NCBI RefSeq assembly: GCF_001758225.1
Contig: NZ_MAST01000034.1
Coordinates: forward strand, 62,001 to 126,000
Direction of reading: 5' to 3'
Length of the DNA stretch: 64,000 nucleotides
Source of the DNA: Humibacillus sp. DSM 29435
Lineage (GTDB): Bacteria > Actinomycetota > Actinomycetes > Actinomycetales > Dermatophilaceae
Part shown: positions 36,405 through 44,929 of the stretch, in pieces
How the letters are laid out: the number at the start of each line of letters is the position of its first letter
Numbering within the stretch: position 1 is the stretch's first letter
The notes under the pieces: generated by a model
Database searches by the model: none
What the model was told of the DNA's origin: nothing
The model's input: the letters and a program-made list of their open reading frames with translations, nothing else
Position numbers and translations under genes: made by a program

Positions 36405-37295
36405 TCACTTCAGCTCGGGGGCGCCCGCGTTGGCGAGGTACTCCTGCTGCAGCTTGTCGAGGGTTCCGTCGCTGCGCAGGGCGTCGATCGCCTTGCTGAC
36501 GCAGGGGGTCAGGGCCGAGCCCTTGTCGAGCACGGCACCGAACTGCTCGGGCGTGCCGGTCGCGGGAAGCTGACCGACGATCACGCCGTCGTCGAGCTGG
36601 GCGGCGACCATGTAGAACGCGGTCGGCACGTCGACGACGATGCCGTCGATCTGCTTGTTCTTCAGGGCCTGCACGGCGAGGTCGTTGGTGTCGAAGACCT
36701 TGGGGTCGTTGCTCGGCTGGATCTGGTTCTTGATGGCGTCGTAGGAGGTGGTGCCGACCTGGGCGGCCAGGTTGGCCTCCTTGAGCTCTGCGACCGTCGT
36801 CTTGCCGTCGAGGGGGCTGCCCTTGTAGGTGACGACCGCCTGGCGCACGTCGTAGTAGCCCGAGCTGAAGTCGACGGCGTTCTTACGCTCGGGGCTGATC
36901 GAGATCTGGTTGATGTCGAAGTCGAAGGTCTTGGCCGCCGGAGAGATGGCCGTGTTGAAGGGCACGACCACCCAGGTCACGTCGGCCTTGGCGAAGCCCA
37001 TCTTCTCGGCGGCGGCGAAGGCGACGGCCGACTCGTAGCCCTTGCCGTTGCTGGGGTCGTCCTTGCTGAACCAGGGCTCGTAGGCCGGCTTGTCGGTGCC
37101 GACGGTCAGCTTGCCGCTCGTCACGAGCGGCAGGGAGGCCTTGGCACACGCGTCGGCCGGGGCTCCGGAGCCGGTCCCGGCGCCGTTCTCGGTGGCCGCG
37201 AGCGTCGGCCCGGCCGGCGTGGTGGACCCGCAGGCGCCCAAGGTGGCGAACGCGGCGACAGACACTGCCGCGAGCGCGAGACGGGGTCGGTTCAT
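36405..37295 (-). CDS. Amino-acid ABC importer substrate-binding lipoprotein
   Basis: A 296-residue SBP family 3 protein. The signal peptide ends in the lipobox TLGAC, so Cys23 is probably lipidated. Then LTVGTDKPAYEPWFSKDDPS, FDFDINQISISPERKNAVDF and LAAQVGTTSYDAI match the polar amino-acid binders (Gln, Glu, cystine, basic residues); specificity is not certain. ATG 37295 follows AGGAG. It is the first gene of an operon with the permease, the ATPase and the TrmH-family gene. Confidence 0.93.
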   Translation of the reverse strand: MNRPRLALAAVSVAAFATLGACGSTTPAGPTLAATENGAGTGSGAPADACAKASLPLVTSGKLTVGTDKPAYEPWFSKDDPSNGKGYESAVAFAAAEKMGFAKADVTWVVVPFNTAISPAAKTFDFDINQISISPERKNAVDFSSGYYDVRQAVVTYKGSPLDGKTTVAELKEANLAAQVGTTSYDAIKNQIQPSNDPKVFDTNDLAVQALKNKQIDGIVVDVPTAFYMVAAQLDDGVIVGQLPATGTPEQFGAVLDKGSALTPCVSKAIDALRSDGTLDKLQQEYLANAGAPELK

Positions 37296-37724
37296 GACAG
37301 GCTCCTGCGGTTTCGGATGGTCGGTCTGTTGGCAGGGCGACGAGCAGGCGCGAACCACCTGGGCGCCTCCCTGTCACCCTGGCGACCGGGACGACGAGCC
37401 GAGTCTACGAGCGAACCGGCTGCCGTCGGCACGGGTCCGGGATGCGAACGACGCGGCATCCGAAACGGAGCCGGCGCTGGTGGGCGCCGGGGAGGAGGGC
37501 CACGCTTGGCCGCCGCAACGTCACCGTCGCTACCCCTAAACCACGGCTCAGCGTCGCGCTCCTTCCCGACTCCCTACGACATACTGGGGTGAATGGGGCG
37601 AAGAGCCAAGGCCCCACGCCGTTTCGAGACCCAACCGATGCACGAGGCCCCTCCACGGGCCACGGGCAGCACGGCTCTCAGCCAGGATTCAGGTGATCTC
37701 CACGCGAGCACCTACCCTTGCTGC
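37296..37724. other. Divergent spacer between the SBP gene and dedA
   Basis: This 429-bp spacer has a possible -10 for the SBP gene (TAGACT, minus strand, 37407-37402), giving a leader of about 100 nt, which could hold a regulatory RNA although I see no known riboswitch. The dedA promoter is at its right end. One GGATGCCG octamer lies at 37454. A short frame reading through 37588-37696 has no family. Confidence 0.35.
37713..37718 (+). promoter_or_regulatory. -10 element TACCCT, leaderless start
   Basis: TACCCT ends 6 nt before ATG 37725. No Shine-Dalgarno sequence is present. Confidence 0.48.
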
Positions 37725-38441
37725 ATGCACGCACTCGGAGCTGTCGCCACCCTCGGCCCTGACTGGATGGACCCCACCTACCTGCTGGCACAGTACGGCG
37801 ACGCCTTCTTCTGGCTCGCCATCGTCATCGTGTTCATCGAGTGCGGGCTGCTCTTCCCGATCCTGCCGGGTGACTCGCTGCTGTTCGCGGTCGGGCTGTT
37901 CATCGCCACCGGTCAGGTGCACGTCAACCTCGGGGTGGCCATCCTCGCTCTGTGCGCAGCCGCCCTTCTCGGCAACGTCGTGGGCTACGAGATCGGCCGA
38001 GCGGTCGGCACTCCGCTCTACCGACGCGACGGGCGCATCCTCAAGAAGAAGTACTTCGACGAGACGACCGTCTTCTTCGACAAGCACGGCAACAAGGCGC
38101 TGGTCATCGGGCGCTTCGTGCCGATCGTGCGCACCTTCATCACCGTCGTCGCCGGGGTCAGCCGCATGGAACGCCGGCGCTTCTTCACCTGGAGCGCCGT
38201 GGGCGCCGTGCTGTGGGCGGCCGGACTGACGCTGGTGGGCTACTTCCTCGGGAAGTCCTTCCCCGGGCTGCAGGACAAGCTCGAGGTCGTGATCCTGCTC
38301 ATCGTGGCCGTGTCGGTGCTGCCGATGCTGTTCGAGTACCTGAAGCACCGCCGAGCCGCGCAGAAGATCGCCGTCGAGGTGGGCGACGCAGCGGGCGACA
38401 TCGCCGAGCGCCCGACCGGCGCCGACACCACCTCGCACTGA
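37725..38441 (+). CDS. DedA family membrane protein
   Basis: The 238-residue product has the DedA/SNARE-associated domain: FIECGLLFPILPGDSLLFAVG, ALLGNVVGYEIGRAVG, KKKYFDETTVFFDKHGNKAL then IGRFVPIVRTFITVVAGVSRM and a C-terminal pair of membrane segments. Family members flip lipids such as undecaprenyl phosphate or phospholipids and support envelope homeostasis. The start is fixed by the leaderless promoter; the longer frame from 37593 has no coding character before it. The gene ends at a perfect hairpin. Confidence 0.92.
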   Translation: MHALGAVATLGPDWMDPTYLLAQYGDAFFWLAIVIVFIECGLLFPILPGDSLLFAVGLFIATGQVHVNLGVAILALCAAALLGNVVGYEIGRAVGTPLYRRDGRILKKKYFDETTVFFDKHGNKALVIGRFVPIVRTFITVVAGVSRMERRRFFTWSAVGAVLWAAGLTLVGYFLGKSFPGLQDKLEVVILLIVAVSVLPMLFEYLKHRRAAQKIAVEVGDAAGDIAERPTGADTTSH

Positions 38442-38442
38442 C

Positions 38443-38471
38443 GCCCAGCGGCATCCAGGATGCCGCTGGGC
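38443..38471. terminator. Perfect 14-bp hairpin made of two GGATGCCG octamers
   Basis: Arms GCCCAGCGGCATCC and GGATGCCGCTGGGC are fully complementary around a single A, so the RNA loop must open a few pairs. It lies 2 bp after the dedA stop, before the convergent lemA end. The arms each contain one copy of the widespread octamer. Confidence 0.7.
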
Positions 38472-38488
38472 GCAGGTGCGGGCGGGAG

Positions 38489-39214
38489 TCAGGGGTTCGG
38501 GGTGGTGCGGTCTGAGGTCGGGTCGGGCGCGCCGGCGCCAGGAGCCTGGGCCTGCGGCAACGCTTCGGGAGCGCCTCCCGGGGCCGTCGAAGCACCACCC
38601 ACGGCGCCCGGCTGCGTCGAGGGTGCGACCTGCGGCGCGCCGCCGGCCGGGCCGTTGCCACCGAAGGAGATGTTCGGCACCACGGCCTCGACCGCCGACG
38701 TCTCGAAGTACTCGGCCTTGTGCACCCCGGCGATGCCGGCCACGAGGTTGGAGGGCACCGACTCGACCTTGGTGTTGAGCTCGCGCACGAGCGCGTTGTA
38801 GTAGCGCCGTGAGCTGGCGATGCGGTCTTCGGTGCTGGTCAGCTCGTTCTGCAGGGCGAGGAAGCCCTGGTTCGCCTTGAGGTCGGGGTAGGCCTCGGCC
38901 ACGGCCATGAGGCGCCCGAGGGCCTGGCTCAGCTGGCCCTCGGCCTGCGCTGCCGCCGCCGGTGTGCCGCCACCGTTCATGGCTGCCGACCGGGCCTGCA
39001 TGACCTCTTCGAGAGTGCCGCGCTCGTGAGAGGCGTAGCCCTTGACGGTCTCGACGAGGTTCGGGATGAGGTCGTGGCGACGCTTCAGCTCGACGTCGAT
39101 CTGCCGCCAGCCCTCCTCGACCCGGTTCTTCAGGCCGATGAGGCCGTTGTACATGACGACGCCACCGATGCCGAGCAGCACCACGAGGCCAAGCAGGATC
39201 CAGACGATGATCAC
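38489..39214 (-). CDS. LemA family protein
   Basis: The 241-residue protein has one N-terminal membrane segment (MIIVWILLGLVVLLGIGGVV) and then the LemA helical bundle: NGLIGLKNRVEEGWRQIDVE, LKRRHDLIPNLVETVKGYAS, SRRYYNALVRELNTKVESVP. The last 60 residues are a disordered Ala/Gly/Pro tail, longer than usual. The function is poorly known; it is membrane-associated. GTG 39214 follows GGGGAGAACC; the frame back to 39313 is not coding-like. A TACGAT hexamer at 39254-39249 on the minus strand may be the -10. Confidence 0.9.
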   Translation of the reverse strand: MIIVWILLGLVVLLGIGGVVMYNGLIGLKNRVEEGWRQIDVELKRRHDLIPNLVETVKGYASHERGTLEEVMQARSAAMNGGGTPAAAAQAEGQLSQALGRLMAVAEAYPDLKANQGFLALQNELTSTEDRIASSRRYYNALVRELNTKVESVPSNLVAGIAGVHKAEYFETSAVEAVVPNISFGGNGPAGGAPQVAPSTQPGAVGGASTAPGGAPEALPQAQAPGAGAPDPTSDRTTPNP

Positions 39215-39407
39215 AGGTTCTCCCCTGTACGAGCGGTCAAGTGCCTTGATCGTAGACCCAGGCACCACTGACGAAGGTCGGCTACCGACCGCACCTGCGA
39301 CGCCCGCCGACACCGTCGCGTTCCGTGCGGATGCGGCTCACCTGGCCGGGGGCAGGGCGATGTGACCGGCGCTCGGCGCGGTCCACCCGCGGGCCGTTCG
39401 GACCACC

Positions 39408-39980
39408 TCAGCCCAGACCCAGCTCGTCGAGCGAGTAGACGTAGCGGTACTCCACCCCTTCCGCCTCGATCCGGGCCCCCGCTCCGGTGGCTCGGTCGGC
39501 CATCGTGGCCACCGCGACCGGTGTCGCGCCGTCGTCGCGCACGGCGGCCACGGCATCGAGCGGCGAGGCCCCTGTCGTCGTGGTGTCCTCGACCACGAGC
39601 ACCCGCCGGCCCGTGATCGACGGGCCCTCGATGCGCTGCTGGAGGCCGTGCGCCTTGCCGGCCTTGCGAACGACGAACGCGTCGAGCCGCTCGCCGGCGG
39701 CGGCGGCGGCGTGCAGCATGGCGGTCGCGACCGGGTCGGCCCCGAGGGTGAGACCGCCGACGGCGGAGTAGGTGAGGTCCTTGGTGAGCTCGCGCATGAC
39801 GATGCCGACCAGCGGCGCGGCCTCGCCGTCGAGGGAGATGCGGCGCAGATCGACGTAGTAGTCGGCCTCGCGGCCCGAGCTGAGGGTGACAAGCCCGTGC
39901 ACGATCGCCTTCTCCCTGATGATCTCGAGCAGGCGGGCACGAGCGGCGGCGACCTCGGGGGCCGGGTTCGGTGCGTTCAC
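39408..39980 (-). CDS. pyrE: Orotate phosphoribosyltransferase
   Basis: The 190-residue enzyme makes OMP from orotate and PRPP in pyrimidine synthesis. Motifs are LSSGREADYYVDLRRISLD, GGLTLGADPVATAML, FVVRKAGKAHGLQQRIEGP (flexible catalytic loop) and the PRPP motif VLVVEDTTTTGASPLDAV. GTG 39980 gives the family N-terminus and lies 7 nt after TACGAT on the reverse strand. It is divergent from the ydcF-like gene with only 24 bp between start codons. Confidence 0.95.
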   Translation of the reverse strand: MNAPNPAPEVAAARARLLEIIREKAIVHGLVTLSSGREADYYVDLRRISLDGEAAPLVGIVMRELTKDLTYSAVGGLTLGADPVATAMLHAAAAAGERLDAFVVRKAGKAHGLQQRIEGPSITGRRVLVVEDTTTTGASPLDAVAAVRDDGATPVAVATMADRATGAGARIEAEGVEYRYVYSLDELGLG

Positions 39981-39987
39981 GCCCCAG

Positions 39988-39997
39988 ATCGTATATT
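39988..39997. promoter_or_regulatory. Interlocked divergent -10 elements (ATCGTATATT)
   Basis: TATATT on the plus strand (39992-39997) is 7 nt before ATG 40005. TACGAT on the minus strand (39993-39988) is 7 nt before GTG 39980. They share the TA at 39992-39993. Both genes have no room for a leader, so transcription must begin at or next to each start codon. Confidence 0.65.
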
Positions 39998-40004
39998 CCG
40001 ATCC

Positions 40005-41003
40005 ATGGGCAACCTGGTGCTGGCGCTCGCCGTCACGTTGCTCTACCGGTCGTCGGTGCGACGCGAGCCGCGCCGGCTGCGACTGGGTGTGTACCTCGTG
40101 GCCGTGGTCTGGCTGCTCTTCGGCGCCACCACGAACCTCATCGACGCGCTGCTGCCGCAGGGCGCCCTGGGGCCACTCGTCGTGCTGGCGCCACTGCCGC
40201 TGTCGGTGCTGGTGCTGGCCGCCTTTGTCGTCGCCGACGGCCTCACGTTGATGCGCCACAGGGGCCGGAACGGCAGAGAACTGCTCGCGTTGCTCATCGG
40301 CCTCGTGCTGGTGGCCCTGCCCGTGGGCGGGGTGCTGCTTGCCCGGTCGCACGTCGGCGTGCAGACCGGTCTCGCCGCACTCGCTTTCCTCGTCTCGTTC
40401 TACCTCGGACTCGCGTTCCTGTCGTTCCTCGCGTACGTCGTGAGCTACGGCCGCAGTCGGCCGCGGGCCGACCCTGCCGCTGTCGTCGTGCTGGGCACCA
40501 AACTGGTGCGCGGTCGTATCACTCGACTGCTCGAGGGCCGGCTCGACAAGGGCATCGACGAGTGGCACCGCCAGGTCGTTCTGGGCCACCGCCCGCTGCT
40601 CGTGCCCTCAGGTGGCCCGGGCCCCGACGAGGCCCGGTCGGAGGGTGCCGCGATGGCCGACTATCTCGTGGAGCGTGGCGTACCGGCCGCCGACGTCATT
40701 GCTGAGACGGCGGCCCGCACGACGGAGGAGAACCTCTCACTCTCGCGTCAGGTGGCCGTCGCGAGCGGCCGCGAGGGACACCTGACGCTCGTGACGAGCG
40801 GCTACCACGTGGCCCGCACCTCGCTGTTGGCGCGCCGGGCCGGCCTGGATGCCGACGTCATCGGGTCGAGCACCGGCGGCCGCTTTCCCCCTCGCGCCGT
40901 CCTTCGCGAGTTCGTCACGGTGCTGACCTTTCACCCGTGGCTGCACGTCGTGCTGCTGGGGCCCGCCGTCGCGCTCTCGGTGCTGCTGGCTCGTTCGATC
41001 TAG
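40005..41003 (+). CDS. YdcF/DUF218 family membrane protein
   Basis: The 332-residue product has four or five N-terminal membrane segments (about residues 1-150) followed by a DUF218 domain: ADPAAVVVLGTKLVRGRIT, LLVPSGGPGPDEARSEGAAM, ETAARTTEENLSLSRQV and LVTSGYHVARTSLLARRAG. Related proteins (SanA, ElyC) work in envelope and peptidoglycan precursor homeostasis. A final hydrophobic segment lies at the C-terminus. The ATG follows TATATT by 7 nt. Confidence 0.87.
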   Translation: MGNLVLALAVTLLYRSSVRREPRRLRLGVYLVAVVWLLFGATTNLIDALLPQGALGPLVVLAPLPLSVLVLAAFVVADGLTLMRHRGRNGRELLALLIGLVLVALPVGGVLLARSHVGVQTGLAALAFLVSFYLGLAFLSFLAYVVSYGRSRPRADPAAVVVLGTKLVRGRITRLLEGRLDKGIDEWHRQVVLGHRPLLVPSGGPGPDEARSEGAAMADYLVERGVPAADVIAETAARTTEENLSLSRQVAVASGREGHLTLVTSGYHVARTSLLARRAGLDADVIGSSTGGRFPPRAVLREFVTVLTFHPWLHVVLLGPAVALSVLLARSI

Positions 41004-41040
41004 TGGAACCGGTGTTCGCGACGACCGATACGGGCGGGCG

Positions 41041-41817
41041 TCATCGCGAGCGGCGCGGGCCCGGTCTGCGCACCGAGCGCAGCTGACGCCGCAGCAGCGA
41101 GCGAGGCACCACCCGCAGCAGCCCGACCGCGGCCTTGTACTGCAGGCTCGGCACCGAGACCACCCTGCCCCGCTCGACGTCGGCGAGGCAGTCGGCCACG
41201 AGCCGCTGGGTATCGAGCCAGAGGAAGCCCGGGCCGGGGGTCGACAGACCGGCGCGCTGTTGGAACTCGGTCGTCACGTAGCCCGGGCAGAGCGCGGTGA
41301 CCTGCACCCCGGTGCCCGCGAGCTCGGCCGACAGACCCTCGCTGAACACCGTGACGTACGACTTCGCGGCCGAGTAGGTTCCCATCGCCAGGAAGCCCGC
41401 GACCGACGAGACGTTGACGATCGTGCCCTGACCCCGGGGGCTCATGGCCCGCGCCGCCGCGTGAGAGAGCACCAGCACCGCCCGGGCCAGCACGTCGAAC
41501 AACGCTTCCTCGACCGCCACGTCGTTGTCGACGAAGCGGCCTTTGAGCCCGTACCCGGCGTTGTTGACGATCAGGTCGACCGGGCGCGCGTGGTCGGCGA
41601 CCCGGTCGGCCACGGTCTGCAGCTGGTCCCGGTTCGACAGGTCGGCCCGCAGCACCTCGACCTCGACGCGGTGGTCGGCCCGCAGCTGCTGCGCCACCGA
41701 CGCGAGACGCGCCTCGTCACGAGCGACGATCACGAGATCGTGCCCCCGAGAGGCGAGCTGGACGGCGAACTCGTGCCCGATGCCCGAGGTGGCGCCGGTG
41801 ATCAGGGAGGTTGGCAT
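41041..41817 (-). CDS. Short-chain dehydrogenase/reductase
   Basis: The 258-residue classical SDR has the cofactor loop TSLITGATSGIGHEFAVQLA, DLIVNNAGYGLKG, the active site Ser before YSAAKSYVTVFSEGLSAEL (Tyr-x-x-x-Lys) and LCPGYVTTEFQQRAG. It is an NAD(P)-dependent oxidoreductase of unknown substrate. The C-terminus is basic (SLLRRQLRSVRRPGPRRSR), perhaps membrane-associating. The ATG lies 6 nt after TAGGGT on the reverse strand. Confidence 0.9.
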   Translation of the reverse strand: MPTSLITGATSGIGHEFAVQLASRGHDLVIVARDEARLASVAQQLRADHRVEVEVLRADLSNRDQLQTVADRVADHARPVDLIVNNAGYGLKGRFVDNDVAVEEALFDVLARAVLVLSHAAARAMSPRGQGTIVNVSSVAGFLAMGTYSAAKSYVTVFSEGLSAELAGTGVQVTALCPGYVTTEFQQRAGLSTPGPGFLWLDTQRLVADCLADVERGRVVSVPSLQYKAAVGLLRVVPRSLLRRQLRSVRRPGPRRSR

Positions 41818-41823
41818 CTGCCC

Positions 41824-41829
41824 ACCCTA
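41824..41829 (-). promoter_or_regulatory. -10 element TAGGGT, leaderless start
   Basis: TAGGGT on the reverse strand ends 6 nt before the SDR ATG at 41817. Confidence 0.48.
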
Positions 41830-41849
41830 GGCAGGGGTGGATGCCGTCC

Positions 41850-41910
41850 CGTCGCCGCCCGTCGCCGCGCGGTCCGCACCCGTCGCCACCCGTCGCCGCC
41901 CGTCGGCGCG
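41850..41910. repeat. Degenerate 10-bp tandem repeat CGTCGCCRCC
   Basis: Six blocks of about 10 bp (CGTCGCCGCC, CGTCGCCGCG, CGGTCCGCAC, CGTCGCCACC, CGTCGCCGCC, CGTCGGCGCG) fill the divergent spacer upstream of the exonuclease promoter. It may be a simple-sequence expansion or a protein-binding array phased with the DNA helix. Confidence 0.45.
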
Positions 41911-41916
41911 CGCGTC

Positions 41917-41922
41917 TAGGGT
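41917..41922 (+). promoter_or_regulatory. -10 element TAGGGT, leaderless start
   Basis: TAGGGT ends 7 nt before GTG 41930, which argues against the in-frame GTG at 41921 as the start. Confidence 0.5.
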
Positions 41923-41929
41923 GGCGTGC

Positions 41930-42739
41930 GTGAGTGAGCCAGCCCAGTCCACCCGTATCGCCACGTGGAACGTCAACAGCATCCGATCTCGCATCGACCG
42001 GGTGACGGCCTGGCTCGAACGGGCCGACGTCGACGTGCTCGCGATCCAGGAGACCAAGGCCCGCGACACGCAGTTCCCCTTCGACCGCTTCCGCGACCTC
42101 GGCTACGAGGTGGCCCACCACGGCCTCAACCAGTGGAACGGGGTCGCCGTGGTCTCCAGGGTCGGCCTCGACGACGTGCAGGTCGGTTTCGAGGGGATGC
42201 CGGGCTGGGGCGACCCCGTCGCGGCCGAGGCCCGGGCGATCAGCGCGGTCTGTCGCGGCATCCGCATCTGGTCGCTCTACGTGCCCAACGGGCGCTCCCT
42301 CGACGACCCGCACCTGCAGTACAAGCTGTCGTGGCTGGCCGCCCTGGCCACCGCGGGTCGCGGCTGGCTCGCGGCCGACCCCGGCGCCGAGGTCGCACTG
42401 CTCGGCGACTGGAACGTGGCGCCGACCGACGCCGATGTGTGGAGCGTGCCGTTCTTCGAGGGAAGAACACACGTCTCCCCCGATGAGCGGGCCGCCTTCG
42501 AGGCCGTCGTGGATGCCGGCTTCGTCGACGTCGTGCGGCCGCACGCCTCCGAGCCCGGCACCTTCACCTACTGGGACTACACCCAGCTGCGGTTCCAGAA
42601 GCGGCAGGGCATGCGTATCGACTTCGCGCTCTGCTCCCCCGCCCTGGCGGGCCGGGTCGTCGGCGCCGCCATCGACCGCGAGGAGCGCAAGGGCAAGGGC
42701 GCGTCTGACCACGCACCGGTCGTGTTCGAGGTCGGCTGA
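41930..42739 (+). CDS. xth: Exodeoxyribonuclease III
   Basis: The 269-residue AP endonuclease/3'-5' exonuclease acts in base-excision repair. Motifs are RIATWNVNSIRSRIDRVTAW, VLAIQETKARDTQFP (metal-binding Glu), SLYVPNGR, LLGDWNVAPTDADV (Asp/Asn pair) and the C-terminal MRIDFALCSP with GASDHAPVVFEV (catalytic Asp-His). GTG 41930 is preferred over the ATG at 41837, which would read through the spacer repeat. Confidence 0.95.
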   Translation: MSEPAQSTRIATWNVNSIRSRIDRVTAWLERADVDVLAIQETKARDTQFPFDRFRDLGYEVAHHGLNQWNGVAVVSRVGLDDVQVGFEGMPGWGDPVAAEARAISAVCRGIRIWSLYVPNGRSLDDPHLQYKLSWLAALATAGRGWLAADPGAEVALLGDWNVAPTDADVWSVPFFEGRTHVSPDERAAFEAVVDAGFVDVVRPHASEPGTFTYWDYTQLRFQKRQGMRIDFALCSPALAGRVVGAAIDREERKGKGASDHAPVVFEVG

Positions 42740-42807
42740 CCCACGGTCTCCGGTGGGCGCACAGCCGACACCGGGGTAGCCACCAGCGCGGTCCCAGCCG
42801 CGCGCTC

Positions 42808-42813
42808 TAGCGT
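42808..42813 (+). promoter_or_regulatory. -10 element TAGCGT, leaderless start
   Basis: TAGCGT ends 6 nt before GTG 42820. Confidence 0.48.
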
Positions 42814-42819
42814 CGCCGG

Positions 42820-44883
42820 GTGAGAGCCCGTCAGCCCAGCATCACCCACGCCTTCACGCTGCTCGCTGCCTTTCTGGCGACTGCCCTCGTGCTGGGAGTG
42901 CTGGCCGCCGGCCTCTTCCTCCCCGGAGCGGCAGCCGTGGGCGCTCTGACCCAGTCGGGCGACAGCACCTTCGACTCGTTGCCCAACAGCTTCACCGTCA
43001 ACCCGCTCTCGGAGGGATCGCGCATCCTGGCCGCCGACGGGTCGCTCATCGCCATGCCTCAGGACCAGAACCGTCGCATCGTCTCGCTGAGCCAGGTCGC
43101 ACCCGTCATGCGCCAGGCCCAGGTCGCGATCGAGGACGACCGCTTCTACCAGCACGGCCCGATCGACCCCCAGGGTCTGGCCCGGGCCGCGCTCGAGGAC
43201 CTTCGCACCGGATCCGCGACGCAGGGCGGGTCGACCCTGACCCAGCAGTTCGTCAAGATGAGCCTGCAGGAGCAGGCGCTGGCCAGCGGTGACACCACTG
43301 CCGCCCAGGCGGCCACCACCAAGTCTGTGCTGCGCAAGATCGTCGAGCTGCGGTACGCCGTGGCGCTCGGTCGTGAGTGGACCAAGGACCAGATTCTGCA
43401 GGGCTACCTCAACCTCGCCTACTACGGAGACCAGGCCTACGGCGTCGAAGCGGCGTCGCTGCACTACTTCGGCGTGCACGCCGCCGCCCTCAACCTCACG
43501 GAGGCCGCCACCCTCGCCGGACTCGTTCAGAGCCCGAGCCTCACCGACCCGGTTCACTACCCCGCCGCAGCGACCGCGCGACGCAACGTCGTTCTCGACC
43601 GGATGCACCAGCTGGGAATCATCACCAACGCCGCGCTGAAGACCGCCAAGGCCCGCCCCATGGCCGCCGACCTGCACGTCACCAACCCCACGAACACGTG
43701 CGCCGCGTCGAAATACCCCTACTTCTGCACCTTCGTCATTCGGTGGCTCGAGGAACAACCGGCCCTCGGAGCGACCGTGGCGACCCGGAAGGCCCGCATC
43801 TACTCGGGCGGACTCACGATCCACACCACTCTGGACCCACAGGTGCAGCAGAACGTGGACCGGTCGATCCGCGACGTCGCCCCCGACCACAACCACCTGG
43901 GCGTTGCCGCGGCGGCCTACGTGACCGAGCCAGGCACCGGCAAGGTGCTCGCCTTCGGCCAGAACACCAGCTTCGGGCTGACGGCCGGCTCGGGCGGCAC
44001 CGCCGTCGACTACGCCCTCGACCAGCGCTACGGCGGGTCCGGAGGGTTTCAGTTCGGCTCGACCGCCAAGGCCTTCTCCCTCGTGACCGCGATGGACCAG
44101 GGGCTCGGCACCGACGCCACCGTCACCGGCATCGGGGCCACCCCGCAGCACGCGGCCACCTACACCCCGAGCGACTTCCCGCAGCCCTGCGGGCTCTCCC
44201 GCAACTGGGACGTGCTCAACGACGAGGCCTGGGGCGGCGGGACGATCTCGTTGAAGACGGCCACCGCGAAGTCGACCAACACGGCCTTTGTGGCGCTGGC
44301 CAAGCAGATCGGGGTCTGCGCCATCCGCGACACCATGGTGGCCTTCGGCATCCACGCCTCCAACGGCGCTCCACTGGGCACCTACCCGCCTCAGATCATC
44401 CTCGGCGCGCAGGAGGTCTCACCCCAGACGATGGCCAACGCCTACGCCGGCCTGGCCGCTGACGGCACCCTGTGCCAGACCTACCCCGTGACCGACATCA
44501 GCGCCCACGGCAAGAGCATCTGGGCCCCGAAGCCGTCCTGCAAACAGGTGGCCGACCCCTCCGCCGTGTCCCAGGCGACCCAGTACCTCGAGTACAACAT
44601 GACGCACGGTTCCGGCCAGCTCAACCAGCTGCCCGGCCGGGAGTCGGCCGGCAAGACGGGCACGTCGAACGGCAACTCGCAGTCGTGGTTCGTGGGCTAC
44701 ACCCCGGGGCTGACCACTGCGGTCTGGGTCGGCAACCCCACCGATGCGACGAGGCCGATGTTCAACGTCTCGATGCAGGGCAAGTCATGCACGGCGATGA
44801 CCGGTGCCTGCTTCGCGGCTCCGATCTGGCGAAAGATCATGGAGCGCACCCTGTCGGGAACCCCGGCCCAAGCGATGCCCTGA
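42820..44883 (+). CDS. Bifunctional penicillin-binding protein (class A)
   Basis: A 687-residue murein polymerase. A membrane anchor is at residues 12-40. The glycosyltransferase domain has AIEDDRFYQHGPIDPQG (catalytic Glu105), GGSTLTQQFVKM and RKIVELRYAVALGREW. The transpeptidase domain has GSTAK (Ser414, Lys417), STN (485-487) and KTG (612-614). The glycosyltransferase motif reads QHGPID where HxGxD is usual. There are no PASTA repeats and only a short C-terminal tail. Six or so cysteines in the extracytoplasmic part may form disulfides. GTG start, leaderless. Confidence 0.94.
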   Translation: MRARQPSITHAFTLLAAFLATALVLGVLAAGLFLPGAAAVGALTQSGDSTFDSLPNSFTVNPLSEGSRILAADGSLIAMPQDQNRRIVSLSQVAPVMRQAQVAIEDDRFYQHGPIDPQGLARAALEDLRTGSATQGGSTLTQQFVKMSLQEQALASGDTTAAQAATTKSVLRKIVELRYAVALGREWTKDQILQGYLNLAYYGDQAYGVEAASLHYFGVHAAALNLTEAATLAGLVQSPSLTDPVHYPAAATARRNVVLDRMHQLGIITNAALKTAKARPMAADLHVTNPTNTCAASKYPYFCTFVIRWLEEQPALGATVATRKARIYSGGLTIHTTLDPQVQQNVDRSIRDVAPDHNHLGVAAAAYVTEPGTGKVLAFGQNTSFGLTAGSGGTAVDYALDQRYGGSGGFQFGSTAKAFSLVTAMDQGLGTDATVTGIGATPQHAATYTPSDFPQPCGLSRNWDVLNDEAWGGGTISLKTATAKSTNTAFVALAKQIGVCAIRDTMVAFGIHASNGAPLGTYPPQIILGAQEVSPQTMANAYAGLAADGTLCQTYPVTDISAHGKSIWAPKPSCKQVADPSAVSQATQYLEYNMTHGSGQLNQLPGRESAGKTGTSNGNSQSWFVGYTPGLTTAVWVGNPTDATRPMFNVSMQGKSCTAMTGACFAAPIWRKIMERTLSGTPAQAMP

Positions 44884-44929
44884 CGCGACACGGGCACATC
44901 AGGGGGTGGACGGCCCCGTCTTGGCGTCA
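44881..44929. terminator. Convergent hairpin containing both stop codons
   Basis: TGACGC (44881-44886) pairs with GCGTCA (44924-44929), with an inner ACGGG/CCCGT. The outer arms hold the TGA of the penicillin-binding protein gene and the TGA of the convergent MFS gene. Confidence 0.5.

Noticed and set aside
37588-37696. Short frame before dedA
   Set aside because: It has no ribosome site, no family and no conservation I can judge; the spacer looks non-coding.
42577-44355. 592-residue minus-strand open frame
   Set aside because: It is antisense to the penicillin-binding protein and xth genes and has shadow-like composition.
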